A stretch of DNA of 64,000 nt from Megalobrama amblycephala (Eukaryota; Chordata; Actinopteri; Cypriniformes; Xenocyprididae): NCBI RefSeq assembly GCF_018812025.1, contig NC_063053.1:13682623-13746622 (forward strand), given 5' to 3'. This document shows positions 11,819-23,467 of the stretch, piece by piece. The position numbers and the translations under genes were made by a program. Position 1 is the first letter of the stretch; each line of letters opens with the position of its first letter. The notes under the pieces were generated by a model that saw only the letters and a program-made list of their open reading frames with translations, searched no databases and was not told the DNA's origin.

Positions 11819-12839
11819 GCATGAAGCTTTTGATTGTCACCATTGTTGTGATTCATACGCCAATTCTTGATGTCTGCGTGACTCTTTCAGTAGTTCAAAA
11901 TGTCTTGAGCACAGACTGTACTCAAAAGTCCTTCATATTTTCTGGTAACAGCACTGATGGATTTTATGTGTAGAATCACAGGAATACCATAATAAAAATA
12001 TAAAACATCACCTATATAATAATAGATTAGACTCTGATGAGATCAGCATCAGGCCATAAAATGATGATAGCAAGCATTAATAATAATTGGTAAACATCAT
12101 CTGAGCACATTTTCATTTTTTCCATAACAAATGTGTTTTGAAAACACATTTACAGCAACCAAAGAAAAACTAATGTTAAATTATCAAGGGTCAAGAGTAC
12201 AACTAAAGCAAACGCTGACCTCCATCATGATAACATCAAACAAAACAATAAAACAACATCTAAACCTCTGTTAATTCTCCATAAGAACTTCTGTAGATGT
12301 CTGACAGAAATAAAGTCAGTCTGGTTAGTAATAAGTGAAGCTGGTAATGTTGATTTTGGAGTTGTTTAATCAGATCTTGAGAGGTTTAATGTCTTCTTTT
12401 ATCTTCAGATTTAATCTTTTTCTGTTCTTGTTTCTCTTTCCTTCATTGATTCTGCTTATTAACAGCAGGTGTTCATCAGCGTCTGAATTCACACACGTGT
12501 TTTCATTCACTCTCTCAAGTTGACTATATTAGTGAACTAATGTAGGGAATAGTGAATGAGGATATAAGGTGTGATTTGGAACACAGCCTCAGATATCTAC
12601 TTGGAGCGATGTTAATTCACAGTATATTCTGGTAGGTTACTTTCTCGAAAACGTCACATATTGCCCAGAATATATTGTTTTCTATGGTATATTATTGTTT
12701 TAATGGAAACCAGCAGACAGGACTTTATGCAAAAATTTATTTTTTGCACAATTAATAAATCTAAATAAAATACTCCCAGATTACACTCTGGATGAGATCA
12801 GCAAATCAGGCCATTCCATGATGATTGAAAAACTGATGT

Positions 12840-12947
12840 AAAAAAATCAAGGGTCAAGAGCCCAACTAAAGCAAACGTTTACCTCCATGACAGTGAACTT
12901 CAATAAAACATCAACATCTAAACCTCAGTTAATTCTCATTGGGGCGG
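12840..12947 (-). repeat. Foldback family FB arm fragment
   Basis: TCAAGGGTCAAGAGCCCAAC, AAAGCAAACG and ACCTCCATGACAGTGA repeat the arm seen at 12180-12240, 18957-19015 and 27455-27510. It is cut on the right by the CCCGGACAGGG-type element. Confidence 0.5.
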
Positions 12948-13930
12948 TTTCCCGGACAGGGTTTAAATTAAGCCAGGATAGGCCTTAATCCAGAATCGTG
13001 GTTTAAAAAATGGCTTTCTGAAACACAGATTAAGTACAGATTACTAAAACCTGGACTATGGAGTCTTGAATTAAAATAAACTAGATTAATTTAAAACCAA
13101 CTGCAAATCTGAATTAGCATGAGAGAGGTTGCCTAGAAAACATGGAATGAACCAAGAAAAGCTTAAAATTGCATGGAACTGAGAAGTAAATCCAAGGAAA
13201 ACAATGGCAGCAAAAAAGACTCCAATATAAAAACTTAACTAAACAAGAGACAATTATTTTAAAGCAAGTAAAATGCATCAGCTGTGGGAGAAAAAAAAAA
13301 GAAATGCCTGGAAATCTGTTGGTAATGAATTCTTTAAATGATAGATGAATTCTATATATATATAGTAATCATATGATTATTAATGCTTTTGTTTTGTCCT
13401 TTACATAGCGACAAATTATACATAACTATTTATATACACATCATAATCGGTATTAGCTTTCTAGAATTGATACTGGAGAAGGAGAAAAAAAAAAAAAGAA
13501 GAAGAAAAGAAAGGCAATTTTTGTAAGCAGGTCCTCAACCCAAGCGCAAGCTCAACACTTCACCACAACGGTAATCTCCAAAAAAACACAAACATAACAA
13601 AAACTTTTACATAATAGAACAATAAACAGTAAGTAAGTCTCTCCATATTCTTATCTTTCTAAAAAATTATAAAATAACACTATTTCAACATTTACTCTCA
13701 CACTTCAGTCTGGTGCAAAACATGATGGGAAGTGAAAGTCCTGTTTGATTGGTTACTTGACTGAAACATGTTATTTCAAAATGAAAACATCAGGCGAGTT
13801 CTAGTAACCATTTCAAGTCAATTTAACATGAAGGAATTACATTTGAACCAGAAACAATGGTGTTAAATCAAAATAAATTGTTTAAATAAAGTGAACAGCA
13901 CCAAAAAAAAAAAAAGAAAAGAAAAGAAAA

Positions 13931-14003
<73 letters not shown>

Positions 14004-14246
14004 TCAAACAGGACTTTCACTTCCCATCATGCTTTGCACTGGGCTGAAGTGGGAGAGTAAATGTTGAAAAAGTATTATTTTATAATTTTTTTAGAAAGAT
14101 GAGAATGTGGAAAGACTCCATAGTCCAGGTTTTAGTAATCTGTACTTAATCTGTGTTTCAGAAAGCCATTTTTTAAGCCATGATTAACTATTCTAGATTA
14201 AGGCCTATCCTGGTTTAATTTAAACCCTGTCCGGGAAACCACCTCC
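12948..14246. mobile_element. Foldback element with GGTTTCCCGGACAGGG ends
   Basis: The left end GGTTTCCCGGACAGGGTTTA (from about 12949) and subterminal GATAGGCCTTAATC are mirrored by GATTAAGGCCTATC and TAAACCCTGTCCGGGAAACC at the right end. The mirror extends inward: ACCTGGACTATGGAGTCTT is mirrored near 14115, and AAAATTATAAAATAACACTA near 13664 is mirrored near 14070. A ~570 bp block (~13060-13630) without a mirror partner interrupts the left arm. The loop holds an (AT)n run. A ZNF143-like string with one mismatch sits at 14021-14038 in the inner repeat. No transposase seen. Confidence 0.65.
13932..13995. repeat. (AT)n microsatellite
   Basis: About 64 bp of uninterrupted AT dinucleotide, ending in ACACACAC. 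It sits in the loop of the surrounding foldback element. Confidence 0.95.
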
Positions 14247-14480
14247 TAGTGTTTAATGTTATGTTGTCTGAGTTTTGTGGGTTACCACTGTGCTGAACAG
14301 CCTGCTTCAGTCAATGAGGAGCCCAGAAACACTGATGTTATGCTGTATGTTGCTTTATTTAAAGGCTGCAGTAACTGTGTAGTTGCTGATGCAGAGGTTG
14401 TGCATGTGTACTGTTGCTTACTAATCGTTAACTGCAAGATATTTATGTTTTACAGACAGTGTTTCACTATAATAATATTG
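14247..14480 (-). repeat. Foldback family FB arm fragment (copy C, right side)
   Basis: TTATGTTGTCTGAGTTTTGT and CTGTGCTGAACAGCCTGCTT, then GAGGAGCCCAGAAACACTGA, recur as reverse complements of 10700-10830 and 26500-26590. This shows that the GGTTTCCCGG-type element lies inside a broken FB copy. Confidence 0.5.
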
Positions 14481-14736
14481 GAAATACCTGTAACGTAACT
14501 GTTTTTTGTATAACATTTAAAGAAAATTAAGATGTTTTACCTGAATTTTATGGTACTTGTTTGGCAGACACTTCTGCAGTCAATCTTTTTTTAATGATTT
14601 TTAGCCGTTCTTTTCATTAATGGTAAATGTTTGGCACCCTGTGCCTGTTCTTTTGTTTGTTTGTTTTTTTAGTGTATATAATCTCATTGGACCTAGATCC
14701 CAATTTACAAAATGTGTCTCTGTCTATCTTTCTCAG

Positions 14737-16147
14737 TCAGTGAGTGATGAAACTACTCTCACCTACACAGAGAAATATGAGTCAGAAACGGACCGTGTCT
14801 CTACTGTGGTCAGAGAGGTCACCTGTGCAGCAGAATCTGGCTCTTTCAAAGAGGAAGGCTTTTTTCTTGTCTTTATGAAACACTTCAGCACTCTTCCACA
14901 TGCAGTATGTTGCTCCACAAGTATATATTACTGCACCAGTGCACAGCAAAACTGAAAGAAATCAGGCCACTTTGACCCTCCACCTCCAAATTACTCACCC
15001 AGTATATCTATGAGAGACTATCTCACCCCCTGAGTTCAAATCCACAGATAGCTGAGATCCCACTCCCACTGCACAAATTTTTTTTCTGTAGGACAAATAT
15101 TGGTTAAATTAAATTAATAATAATTAATTAAATTAATAATAATATTGTAGTTGTTCACAGCAGGAGTGGAGCAGATTCATAACATTGGCACAATCTAAGT
15201 TTTTTATAATTATTGAGAAAATTAAAACATATTTGGCTTGCTCACCATCCTAAATGATTTCAAAGATTGGATTCCCCTTAACTTGTAAATCCCCCCCCAA
15301 AAAATGTAAAAGGAACTTGAACATTCTGACATTTTACTCACCCTCAAGTCATTTTAAACCTGTATGACTTTCTCTCTTCCATGGAACACAAAAGAAGGTA
15401 TTTTGAAAAATATCTCAGTTTCTTTTTTTCTTGTTGCTTTGCACACTGACTTTCAGTGTATGGACAAAAAACATTTAAAAAATCTTTTGTTTTCCAAAAG
15501 TTATAAAATGTTCAAACCATAATACTTACGAATAAACATAGAGGTGAAGATTTTGGAGAGATGCCAGAAGAACTGTCATGGGAGTGAAGTGACCCTTATG
15601 AAAGAGGATCTAGACTCAAAGAATTCTGTCATCCAGAAGTCCCAGGAACATCAGACGATTCAGATTCATAAAGGTGCTGTTGCGATTTTTTATGGAGTAG
15701 CCCACAGAAAATGTCCCTGGTACCTAACAGATATCTCTGAAAGAGGTATCCAGAGATATCACACTTGTCTCTGTGACAGCTCCAGGCTCTCTAAAACAGC
15801 AAAAAAGAATGTGACCACAGGAAGCTATTGTTTAGCCACTCAGAAGACTTTGAGACGCACTTTGCCTGTCAATCACTTTGAGCATTCGGGATTGCTGACA
15901 GAGAGAGGAGGCAGTCTTATTCAGACAAGCCTGGTGGAAGTTAGCAAAATAACTAACATCACTTACAGCACTTTAATGCTGATAAAAAATTTTTTTTTAA
16001 AATCACCCCTACAATCCACACCTCCTCGCTAAAGCAAATGTTCATCATTAAACCAAAAATTCAAATTACAGACACATCACCGTCCACCACCTCTGGATAT
16101 AGAGATGAGTCCTACTGGATTCTCAATACAGAAGCAGAAGGATGTAC
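14737..16147 (+). pseudogene. Decayed coding exon split by a MITE, gene not recognised
   Basis: A good acceptor (CTATCTTTCTCAG|TCAGTGAG) at 14736/14737 opens a plus-strand frame that runs to 15028 with a single TGA (14953-14955). Beyond a ~500 bp interval containing an AGTTCACCC-type repeat, the same genomic frame is open from 15544 to 16147 with a single TAA (16030-16032). Its 162-codon piece is the longest ORF in the window. Composition is protein-like: S/T/E-rich near 14740-14830, a FDPPPPNYSPS-type stretch near 14974, and a RPPPLDIEMSP-type stretch near 16081. No domain or gene was recognised. It could be host exon remnants or unknown element coding sequence. Confidence 0.4.
15290..15500 (+). 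mobile_element. AGTTCACCC-type MITE fragment
   Basis: ATTTTACTCACCCTCAAGTC, AACCTGTATGACTTTCTC and ATGGAACACAAAAGAAGGTA are the diverged body of the same family as 21067-21240. Terminal parts are poorly preserved. It separates two open parts of the decayed coding region. Confidence 0.55.
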
Positions 16148-16655
16148 CCTGCTAGAAATTTAACATTCCCAGAACATTCTGTGGTGAATGTCAGTATTCT
16201 GTGGTGAATATCCCAGAATGTCAGAATGTGGTGTTAAGGGCGTTGCCTAGTAACGTTCCCAGTATGTTCAGAGACGGGCACGATGTGGAGTTCTTTTAAG
16301 GTTTAGGGGACGTTATTTGGCGGACCTTCACAGAACATTCAGGACGTTCTCTGAATGTTTAAGGAACCATATTTTACTTGGAAATGTTCTCAGAACATCC
16401 CTGCTGCCCTTATCAAAAAAATGAATAGAAAATTATAGCTAAATTGGTTAAAAAAAAGTGGCTCTTCAAACAAAAACCAATTTCTTAAATGTCTTACAAA
16501 AAAAGGGGGGAAAAAAGCTCTTTACAGGTATTTTCTTTATTTCTTTCATTCAAATCTTCTTAATGAGGTGTTGATGTTTTATTCAAATTTATAAATGTCA
16601 CTGTTATGGAGGTAAGTGCTTGCTTTAGTTGGGCTCCTGACTCTTGCTGTTTTAA

Positions 16656-17608
16656 AGATGCCCTAGAACTTCCTTTTAAAAGATGTAATATAAGTCTAAG
16701 GTGTCCCTTGAATGTGTCTGTGAAGTTTCAGCTCAAAACACCCCATAGATTTTTTTTAATTCATTTTTTTAACTGCCTTTTTTGGGGCATCATTAACTAT
16801 GCACCGATATATAGGTAGCGGCCCCTTTAAATCTCGTGCTCCCCCTCCCCCGGAGCTCACGCTTGCCTTAAACAGCAAACACAAAGTTCACACAGCTAAT
16901 ATAACCCTCAAAATGGATCTTTACAAGATGTTCGTCATGCATGCTGCGTGCATGGATCGGATCATGTGAGTATAGTATTTATTTGGATGTATTACATTTG
17001 ATTCTGAATGAGTTTAAGGCTGTGCTCTGTGGCTAACGGCTAATGCGACACTGTTTGAGAGATTTATAAAGAATGAAGTTGTGTTTATGCATTATACAGA
17101 CTGCAAGTGTTTAAAAATGAAAATAGCGACGGCTTTTGTCTCCGTGAATACAGTAAGAAACGATGGTAACTTTAACCACATTTAACAGTACATTAGCAAA
17201 ATGCTAATGAAACATTTAGAAAGACAATTCACAAATATCACTAAAAATATCATGTTATCATGGATCATGTCAGTTATTATTGCTCCATCTGCCATTTTTC
17301 GTTATTGTTCTTGCTTGCTTACCTAGTCTGATGATTCAGCTGTGCACATCCAGACGTTCTGCCCTTGTGTAATGCCTTGATCATGGGCTGGCATATGCAA
17401 ATATCGGGGGCGTACACCCCGACTGTTACGTAACAGTTGGTGTTATGTCGAGATTCGCCTGTTCTTCGGAGGTCTTTTAAAAAAATGAGATTTATATAAG
17501 AAGGAGGAAACAATGGAGTTTGAAACTCAGTGTATGTCTTTTCCATGTACTGAACTCTTGTTATTCAACTATGCCAATATAAATTCAATATTTAATTCTA
17601 GGGCACCT
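16656..17608 (-). mobile_element. piggyBac-like MITE, copy 2
   Basis: Bounded by TTAA at 16652-16655 and 17609-17612. Ends are AGATGCCCTAGAA and TTCTAGGGCACCT. It is inverted relative to copies 1 and 3. The 75-codon minus-strand ORF 17546-17319 is the counterpart of the short ORF in the other copies. The paralogous sequence at 10060-10090 retains the TTAA without the insertion. Confidence 0.85.
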
Positions 17609-17803
17609 TTAACTTTATTTTTTCTTAGAAACTGTGTTTTTAAAGCACATTTTTTATAAAAAAAATATTGTGAGAGAAAAAAAGTCTGATCAAATGGATT
17701 TGGTTGCTCATTGTTGATGATTTCATCATCATACAGTGGTCTTGTTCACTGATATTTGAATATTATATATTCTTTTATATCATTGTAGTTCTATGATAAT
17801 GCT

Positions 17804-18484
17804 TGTTACACGCTTAAGTCTATTAAATGGAATGAACGCAACATTTCAGTGAGATGCAGTGTGGGAGAGAACAGATCACACAACAAGGGTTGCAGCAAAA
17901 ACCCAATGTTTATTGACACGGGGAGAAAGAAGACAATACAAGAGAAATGTGAAACTCAATAAAGTAAAAAAAAAAAAAGAAACGAGGGTGTCGTGAAACA
18001 AAAGAAATAAAACAAAACCCATGCCCAAAACCCTAAAGTGGCTACCAAAAGGAAAATGTAGAAATAAAACAGCAAGCGTCAGCGTATGCGACGCCTTAAA
18101 CTACGTAAAAATACAATAAAGGCGAACACCTACACACTAACTAACATAACATACTAGCTACCAGTTTCAAGCCAACGTCACGTATGTCAGAGTTAACAAG
18201 TTAATTGTCAGTGAAATTGAGATTAACACTGGGTAGGTTTGTACATGACAAAGGGATCATTATCTGTCAAACAAGACCGAATCAAGTGATTAACAGCATT
18301 CTGCGAGGTGGGCAATAATAAAGAAGTTCACACCAGCATCACAACAACATCAAAACATCATCACATCAGAACAGATGATTGACGGTTCTCCAGTCCAATA
18401 AGATAAACTTAAAATAACTCAAAAGCAAGATAACAAAAGAAAGAGAAAAACAAACAAAATGCAAAACATATGCGGAATGTAACA
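17804..18484 (-). mobile_element. Solo LTR (minus orientation), tentative
   Basis: This 681-bp block is absent from copy B at the equivalent place. It starts TGTTACACGC and ends GAATGTAACA, giving TG...CA ends on either strand. On the minus strand an AATAAA signal (17909-17914 reversed) lies near the 3' end, as expected for LTR R/U5. Flanks ATGCT / ACGCA are only an approximate 5-bp duplication. No internal retroviral sequence accompanies it. Confidence 0.45.
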
Positions 18485-19694
18485 ACGCATATAATCCTGT
18501 CCTGCTTTGATATTTTGAAAGCTTTTATCATTGTGCAGAAATTATTCAGACAGGATCATGTAGACTCACACAGACATCAAGATTCTGCGTATGAACCTCA
18601 ACAATGGTGACAAAATTTTCAGATAAGCAGATCAACTCTGAACCTCACAAAATTAAAGTCACAAAAAAGATTTTTGTTTATTGTCACCATTGTTGAGGAT
18701 CATACGCTGATTCATGATGTCTGTGTGAGTCTGAAAGACACTGCTTAAAACCCTGTCTGTATAATGATTTTTAAAAAAATAATAATAATTCATAAAAAAA
18801 AAGTTAATGAATGCAAAACTTACCATGAAAACCATGATGATTAAGTCAGCATCATTAAATAACCAAATTCATCTGATCAGAGTTTCTCTTACATTTTTTG
18901 CTATAATCATGTTTTAGAAACACAGTTAAAGCAGCCAGAGAAAATCTAATGTTAAAAGTCAAGAATCAAGAGCCCATCTAAAGCAAACGCTTGCCTCTAT
19001 AACGGTGACTTCAAACTTTATTATTTTCTATAAAACACTCACGTAGAAGGCGACGTTCTCGTGACCTTGCACAAGGTTGCCTAAAAGTTCTCTAAAGGTG
19101 ACGAAAATTCTGAACCTTTACAGAACATTTGGGACATTCCTAAAACATCCTCTTTTGGTAATGAAAGTGCTGCAGTTCAAGGTTCCTTATATGCCTTTAG
19201 GGGGATGTTCCAATTTGGTTAATTTTATGGTCACATAAGAACGTTACAATGAGGATATTTGGGACATTAACTGAATGTTTCCACATGGTCCTCTGTTGGT
19301 CATTTAATAACGTTCCCGATATGAGTTTAGGGGGACGTTCTATTTTGGTTATTATATGGTCGCGCGAGAACGTTACAAAGAGGGCATTTGGGAAGTTAAC
19401 AGAAAGTCCTATAGTAATAGTCCCCTAAACATTCCCAGAACGTCCTGAATGTTCCCTAAAGGTCCACCAAATAACGTCCCCCAACCCTTAAAAGAACTCC
19501 ACATCATGACCGTCTCTGAACGTACTAGGAACATTACCAGACAACGTCCTTAACACCAGTGGGGACGTTCTGAGAATGTTCGGGGAAAGTAAAATTTCTA
19601 GTGGGGTAACCTGTCACTTAGTAACGTTCCCAGAACGTTCAGAGACGGTCAAGATGTGGATTTCTTTTAAGGGTGGGGGACGTTATTTGGTGGA

Positions 19695-21066
19695 CTTTTG
19701 AAAAAAGAGCACTTTGTGGAAGTGATTCACTCTGTTCTTATGTACAATGTATTATGTATTGCCTGCCAGTATTTCTGTGACTTCTTAGCCAGTTTGATGT
19801 AATCATTGCATCTTCATCTAGTTCTCCATGAAAAATAAGTGCACTTAATTGTACTGAAGGTGCACTTGTAGTGTACTTTAAATCTTAAAAGTATAGTTTG
19901 CAGATAATATAAAATTATTGAAATAAATTGCCACTTAGGTGTCCAAACTTGCTAAAGTACTTCCTTTTCACAAGGGACAGTTCACCTAAAAAATGATATT
20001 TAGCCATTATATTATGTTTTTCTGAAAAATTAAATGTGCTGAAGCTTTATTTTTAGTACAGTTAATGTGCATACTGGTGTCTAAAAGGATATGCCTAAAG
20101 TACATGCTTATCTTTTTCTCAAACACATGTGTTGTGATGTCTGCTTCCAGCCCAAGGCATTTTTCATTACATCCCCATCTGCACAAGGGACTTGAAAACA
20201 GGGATTAAGAAAAGATGAAAGGCATCTTTACCAGTACTGTTCTCTGATTTATTCAGATCAGCTCAGCTCCACACTGCTGCTTGTTTAGCGCAGAATAATG
20301 AGGCCTGTGGTCAAACACCGTATTTAATTGCCGGGGATCAGGATCACGATAATGGTTTGTTCTTCACTGTTTATGGTAGTATGTGCTTGTGGACTCTTTT
20401 CTTGAGCATTTCAGACTAGATACAGATGTTTGACAGCATGCAAGACTTGATAAGAAATTATTGTTGAAATCATCAACTAATAAGTACAGGGAGGATACGT
20501 TAAAAAGAACTGCAATGATGCAGCGCCATCCTTTTCCTTGAGGAATATTCCTCAATAATGAATTGCTCCTTGTCGTTGCTTTAAAATGATATCGGGGGTG
20601 GTATCAGTTTTACATGATTCTCATTTAACAGTGACAGTTTAATATCAAAAACATGTCTCTAAAGTGTACAAATTGCATTATTGGTGAAACGATGGGATGT
20701 GGAGAAAATGAATAGCTCTTCTGTATAATCGTTTTTTTTTTTTGTTTTTTTTTAAACATAAGCTAGTTACACTCTGTGTGTGTGTGTGTGTGTGTCTCTG
20801 TTCAGCTTTCAGATCGATTACAGCTGTTGATGCTGACAAATGATGGTAATTTTCTAACTGTCTCTGAACCATTATAGTGGTGATTATTTTCACAGTGTGG
20901 TCACCACTATAGAAACTGCTCCTTGATGGCAAAGGTACAACATCACTGCAATTCAACTGATGTTGCATTTCGGTGAAATTTCTATGACACCAGGGAATGC
21001 TTACAGTGTTTTTAAAGAGTAAAGACTGCATCTGCATATCCATCTGCACATATTTTCAGTGATTTA
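19695..21066. other. No gene seen
   Basis: Unique-looking AT-rich sequence. A (TG)n run lies at about 20774-20796, with poly-T tracts near 20732-20753. The 123-codon minus frame at 20678-21049 spans these low-complexity tracts and shows no recognisable domain. Confidence 0.4.
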
Positions 21067-21240
21067 TTAAAGAGATAGTTCACCCAAAAATGAAAATTCT
21101 GTCAATTTACACACCCTCAAGTTGTTCCAGACCTGTATTAATTTATCTCTTCTGTTGAACAATAAAAAGAAGATATTTTGAAGAATATCGGTAACCAAAC
21201 AGTTGATGGGCCCCGCTGTATGGAAAAAAATTTGTATGGA
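21067..21240 (+). mobile_element. AGTTCACCC-type MITE, 5' part
   Basis: It begins TTAAAGAGATAGTTCACCCA and continues with CTCAAGTTGTTCCAGACCTG, the standard left end of this cyprinid family. The right half is not recognisable. Confidence 0.65.
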
Positions 21241-21722
21241 AAAAATTCAAATATTTAATTAAAATGATGCTTATACTGGAGAGATTTCATTGACTCTACA
21301 GGTGTCTTGCTCAGCATATAGTAAATACTTTATCATTGTGATGAAAAAATAAAAATAGTATATAGATATCCCCGAGTATTATATCATCAAAAATGTCTTG
21401 TTGGAGCACCTTCTCCTAAAGCCCTTCAGCTTCCGCTGCACAGCGTGTGGTGATAGCCGGTTTGCTTTTGATAGCTTTTGATCTCTGAACACCAGAGTAG
21501 CTGTAGTGGGCATTAAGATGGCTACTCTAAAATGAAGTGTTATCACAGTTTAAAGTGTTTCAGAGCTGAGTGCTTTACTGATCAACTGATTTGTGCACAG
21601 AACGAAATGTAGACAAGGCATTTTTACTTTATGCAAAGGCTGGTCACTTAATTCTGTACAATAAATATTACTAAAATAAATATTACTAATATTTATTAAC
21701 CGTTTATTTATTTTTTTTAAAA

Positions 21723-21955
21723 AGGGTAACACTTTAGATTAGGAAACACTATTCACTATTAACTAGTTGCTTTTTAGTATGCATAATACTAGCATACTGA
21801 CTGTTTGTTAGTACTTATAAAGCACATGTTAATACCTTATTCTGCATGACCATATTCTAGATCCCTATCCCATACTGAAACTTAACCGCTACACAAACTA
21901 CCTTACATACTATCAAGTAGTAATTAGGAGTTTATTGGGGGAAAACCTCTAGTTA
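21723..21955 (+). mobile_element. GGTAACACTTTA-type repeat
   Basis: GGTAACACTTTAGATTAGG opens a stretch with TTAACTAGTTGC and ATGCATAATACTAGCATACT. A related start, GGTAACACTTTACAATAAGG, occurs at 22627 inside the hAT element. This is a very common fish DNA-transposon relic. The exact right end is not clear. Confidence 0.5.
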
Positions 21956-23457
21956 ATGGGTTAATAGTTCACCCAAAAATGAAATTTCTGTCATTAGTTG
22001 CTCACTCTCAAGTCATTACAAACCCACAAGACCTTCTGAGCCGGCGTTCGGACGTAAACACGGAAGCTCTGCACTGCGATCAATGTGTCAACTGCATAGG
22101 AGATTGATATGGGAAGAGGAAAAATTGTTGAAAGTTATTGCACACAAAAAGTATTCTTGTCACTTCATAACATTAAGGTTGAACCACTAGTCACGCTGAC
22201 TATTTCATAGGGGTGTGACTAGACGGGTATCTCACGAGACGAGACGAGACTCGAGATTGAGTTCACGAGACGAGACGAGATAAGATTTTTACACACTATT
22301 TTTAAGAAATCCTCAATGGCGAAATACATGACTAGAAAAATATTCTACAGGTGTATTTGAAATGTTTTAACTAATCATCTTGTAATGAATGTCATTTCAG
22401 TTCTACTTTCTGAGTATGAATTATCATATGAAGTAAAAGACAACAATACTCAAGTACTGTAAAAGGTTTTGCCACAAACTCAACTGACTGATTTCTCTCC
22501 TGTATAATTTCAGTCTCTTCAGACCTTACTGTACATGATTTATGAGCTTCTACAACTTTTGACCTCCTAACTGAACTCCTTTCCACAAACTGATCATAGA
22601 AATAAAAACAGTATGAATAAAAATGGTAACACTTTACAATAAGGTCTCATTTAGGCCTATTAACATTAATGTATTAACCAACATCAACTAACAATGAGCA
22701 ATATATTTGCTACAGTATTTATTAATCTTTGTTTATTAATAAAAATAGTCATTCATTGTTAGTTCGTGATAGTTCACAGTGCATTAATTAATGTTAACAA
22801 ATGAAACCTTATTGTTTGTGCTTAATAAGATTAAGAGAAAACTGTTATTCATTTTTATGGTAACACTTTACAAGTGCAACCATAATCGCACTCTCTCAAT
22901 ATTCAAAGTGCAAATAAGACCAATTTTTTCTTTGATACAGAGCTAAGAGATGGTTACAACTACACTGCCCAGCATAAAATAGCTTTCATATTGAGAGATA
23001 TTTGCATTCATCAGGGAGCCGCTTTCAAAATGCAGGGTATTGAAATCACGTTTGAATGCGCGCTCGCGTTTACTTTCACTTTCAGCAATCGCGCGTAACT
23101 CTGTAAATATGGAGCGGCGGCGACCGTTATCCAACTGAATTAAATGTTTTTTATTTAAATACAAAGCAAAATGACAGTGGAGGCGTAATGTAAACGTAGC
23201 GGTGGCATATTCTTTCCTAATCATCCTTACTACTCTGTCATGGAAACATCACGAGACTACTTTTCGCCTCGACGAGAAATCTCGTTACATTTTAGTCTCG
23301 CGAGATCTCGTGACACGAGATCTCGTCACACCCCTACTATTTCAACCATGTTTTTACTACTTCTTTGGACCTTGAATGTGGTAATTTTGTTGCTTTCTAT
23401 GGGAGATAAAAACCTCTCAGATTTCATCAAAAATATCTTAATTTCTGTTTCGAAGAT
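21955..23457 (+). mobile_element. AGTTCACCC-type element split by a hAT insertion
   Basis: The left part, 21955-22207, starts TTAATAGTTCACCCAAAAAT. The right part, 23337-23457, resumes at CTATTTCAACCATGTTTTTA and continues to TCGAAGATGAAC. The two pieces join into one colinear element once the hAT element between them is removed. Its own right end is missing: at ~23460 the sequence passes into the minisatellite element. Confidence 0.65.
22208..23336. mobile_element. Non-autonomous hAT element with perfect 8-bp duplication
   Basis: The ends TAGGGGTGTGAC and GTCACACCCCTA are inverted repeats, flanked on both sides by CTATTTCA (22200-22207 and 23337-23344). Eight-bp duplications are the hAT signature. 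Subterminal zones are rich in GAGACGAGAC and ATCTCGTGACACGAGATC motifs. A nested GGTAACACTTTA-type repeat lies near 22625-22870. The 1,129 bp contain no transposase; minus-strand 22943-23224 is an incidental open frame. Confidence 0.9.
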
Positions 23458-23467
23458 GAACAAAAAA

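Larger units (their letters stand above)
11370..12500. repeat. Large imperfect palindrome (foldback family FB, copy C core)
   Basis: Left arm sequences such as ACCAGCTTCACTTATTAC, TCTGTCAGACATCTACAGAA and GGAGGTCAGTGCTTGCTTTA (11378-11505) recur as reverse complements at 12190-12345. The arms converge on a perfect 21-bp inverted repeat at 11751-11771 / 11803-11823. The right side also shares TTGTCACCATTGTTGTGATT (11835-11854) with the palindrome centres of copies A (~18680) and B (~27160). Open frames here (e.g. 11752-11973) are incidental. Confidence 0.65.
16151..19694. mobile_element. Foldback composite FB, copy A
   Basis: The outer zones (16151-16400 and 19030-19694) are inverted partners dense in AACGTTCCCAGAACGTTC-like short palindromes, with ends CTAGAAATTTAACATTCCC / AAAGTAAAATTTCTAG. 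The inner arms include AAGTGCTTGCTTTAGTTGGG (16615) and its reverse near 18975. The centre is around 18640-18680, where CACACAGACATCAAGATTCT faces its mirror. Copy B at 26.2-28.4 kb is colinear. Copy A is larger because a piggyBac-like MITE (16656-17608) and an LTR (17804-18484) are inserted. No transposase-like ORF found. Confidence 0.6.

Noticed and set aside
17804..18484. Secure solo LTR with exact duplication
   Set aside because: Kept only as tentative: flanks ATGCT and ACGCA do not match well.
20678..21049. 123-codon minus-strand ORF
   Set aside because: It includes translated (CA)n and poly-A tracts; no domain and no splice context.
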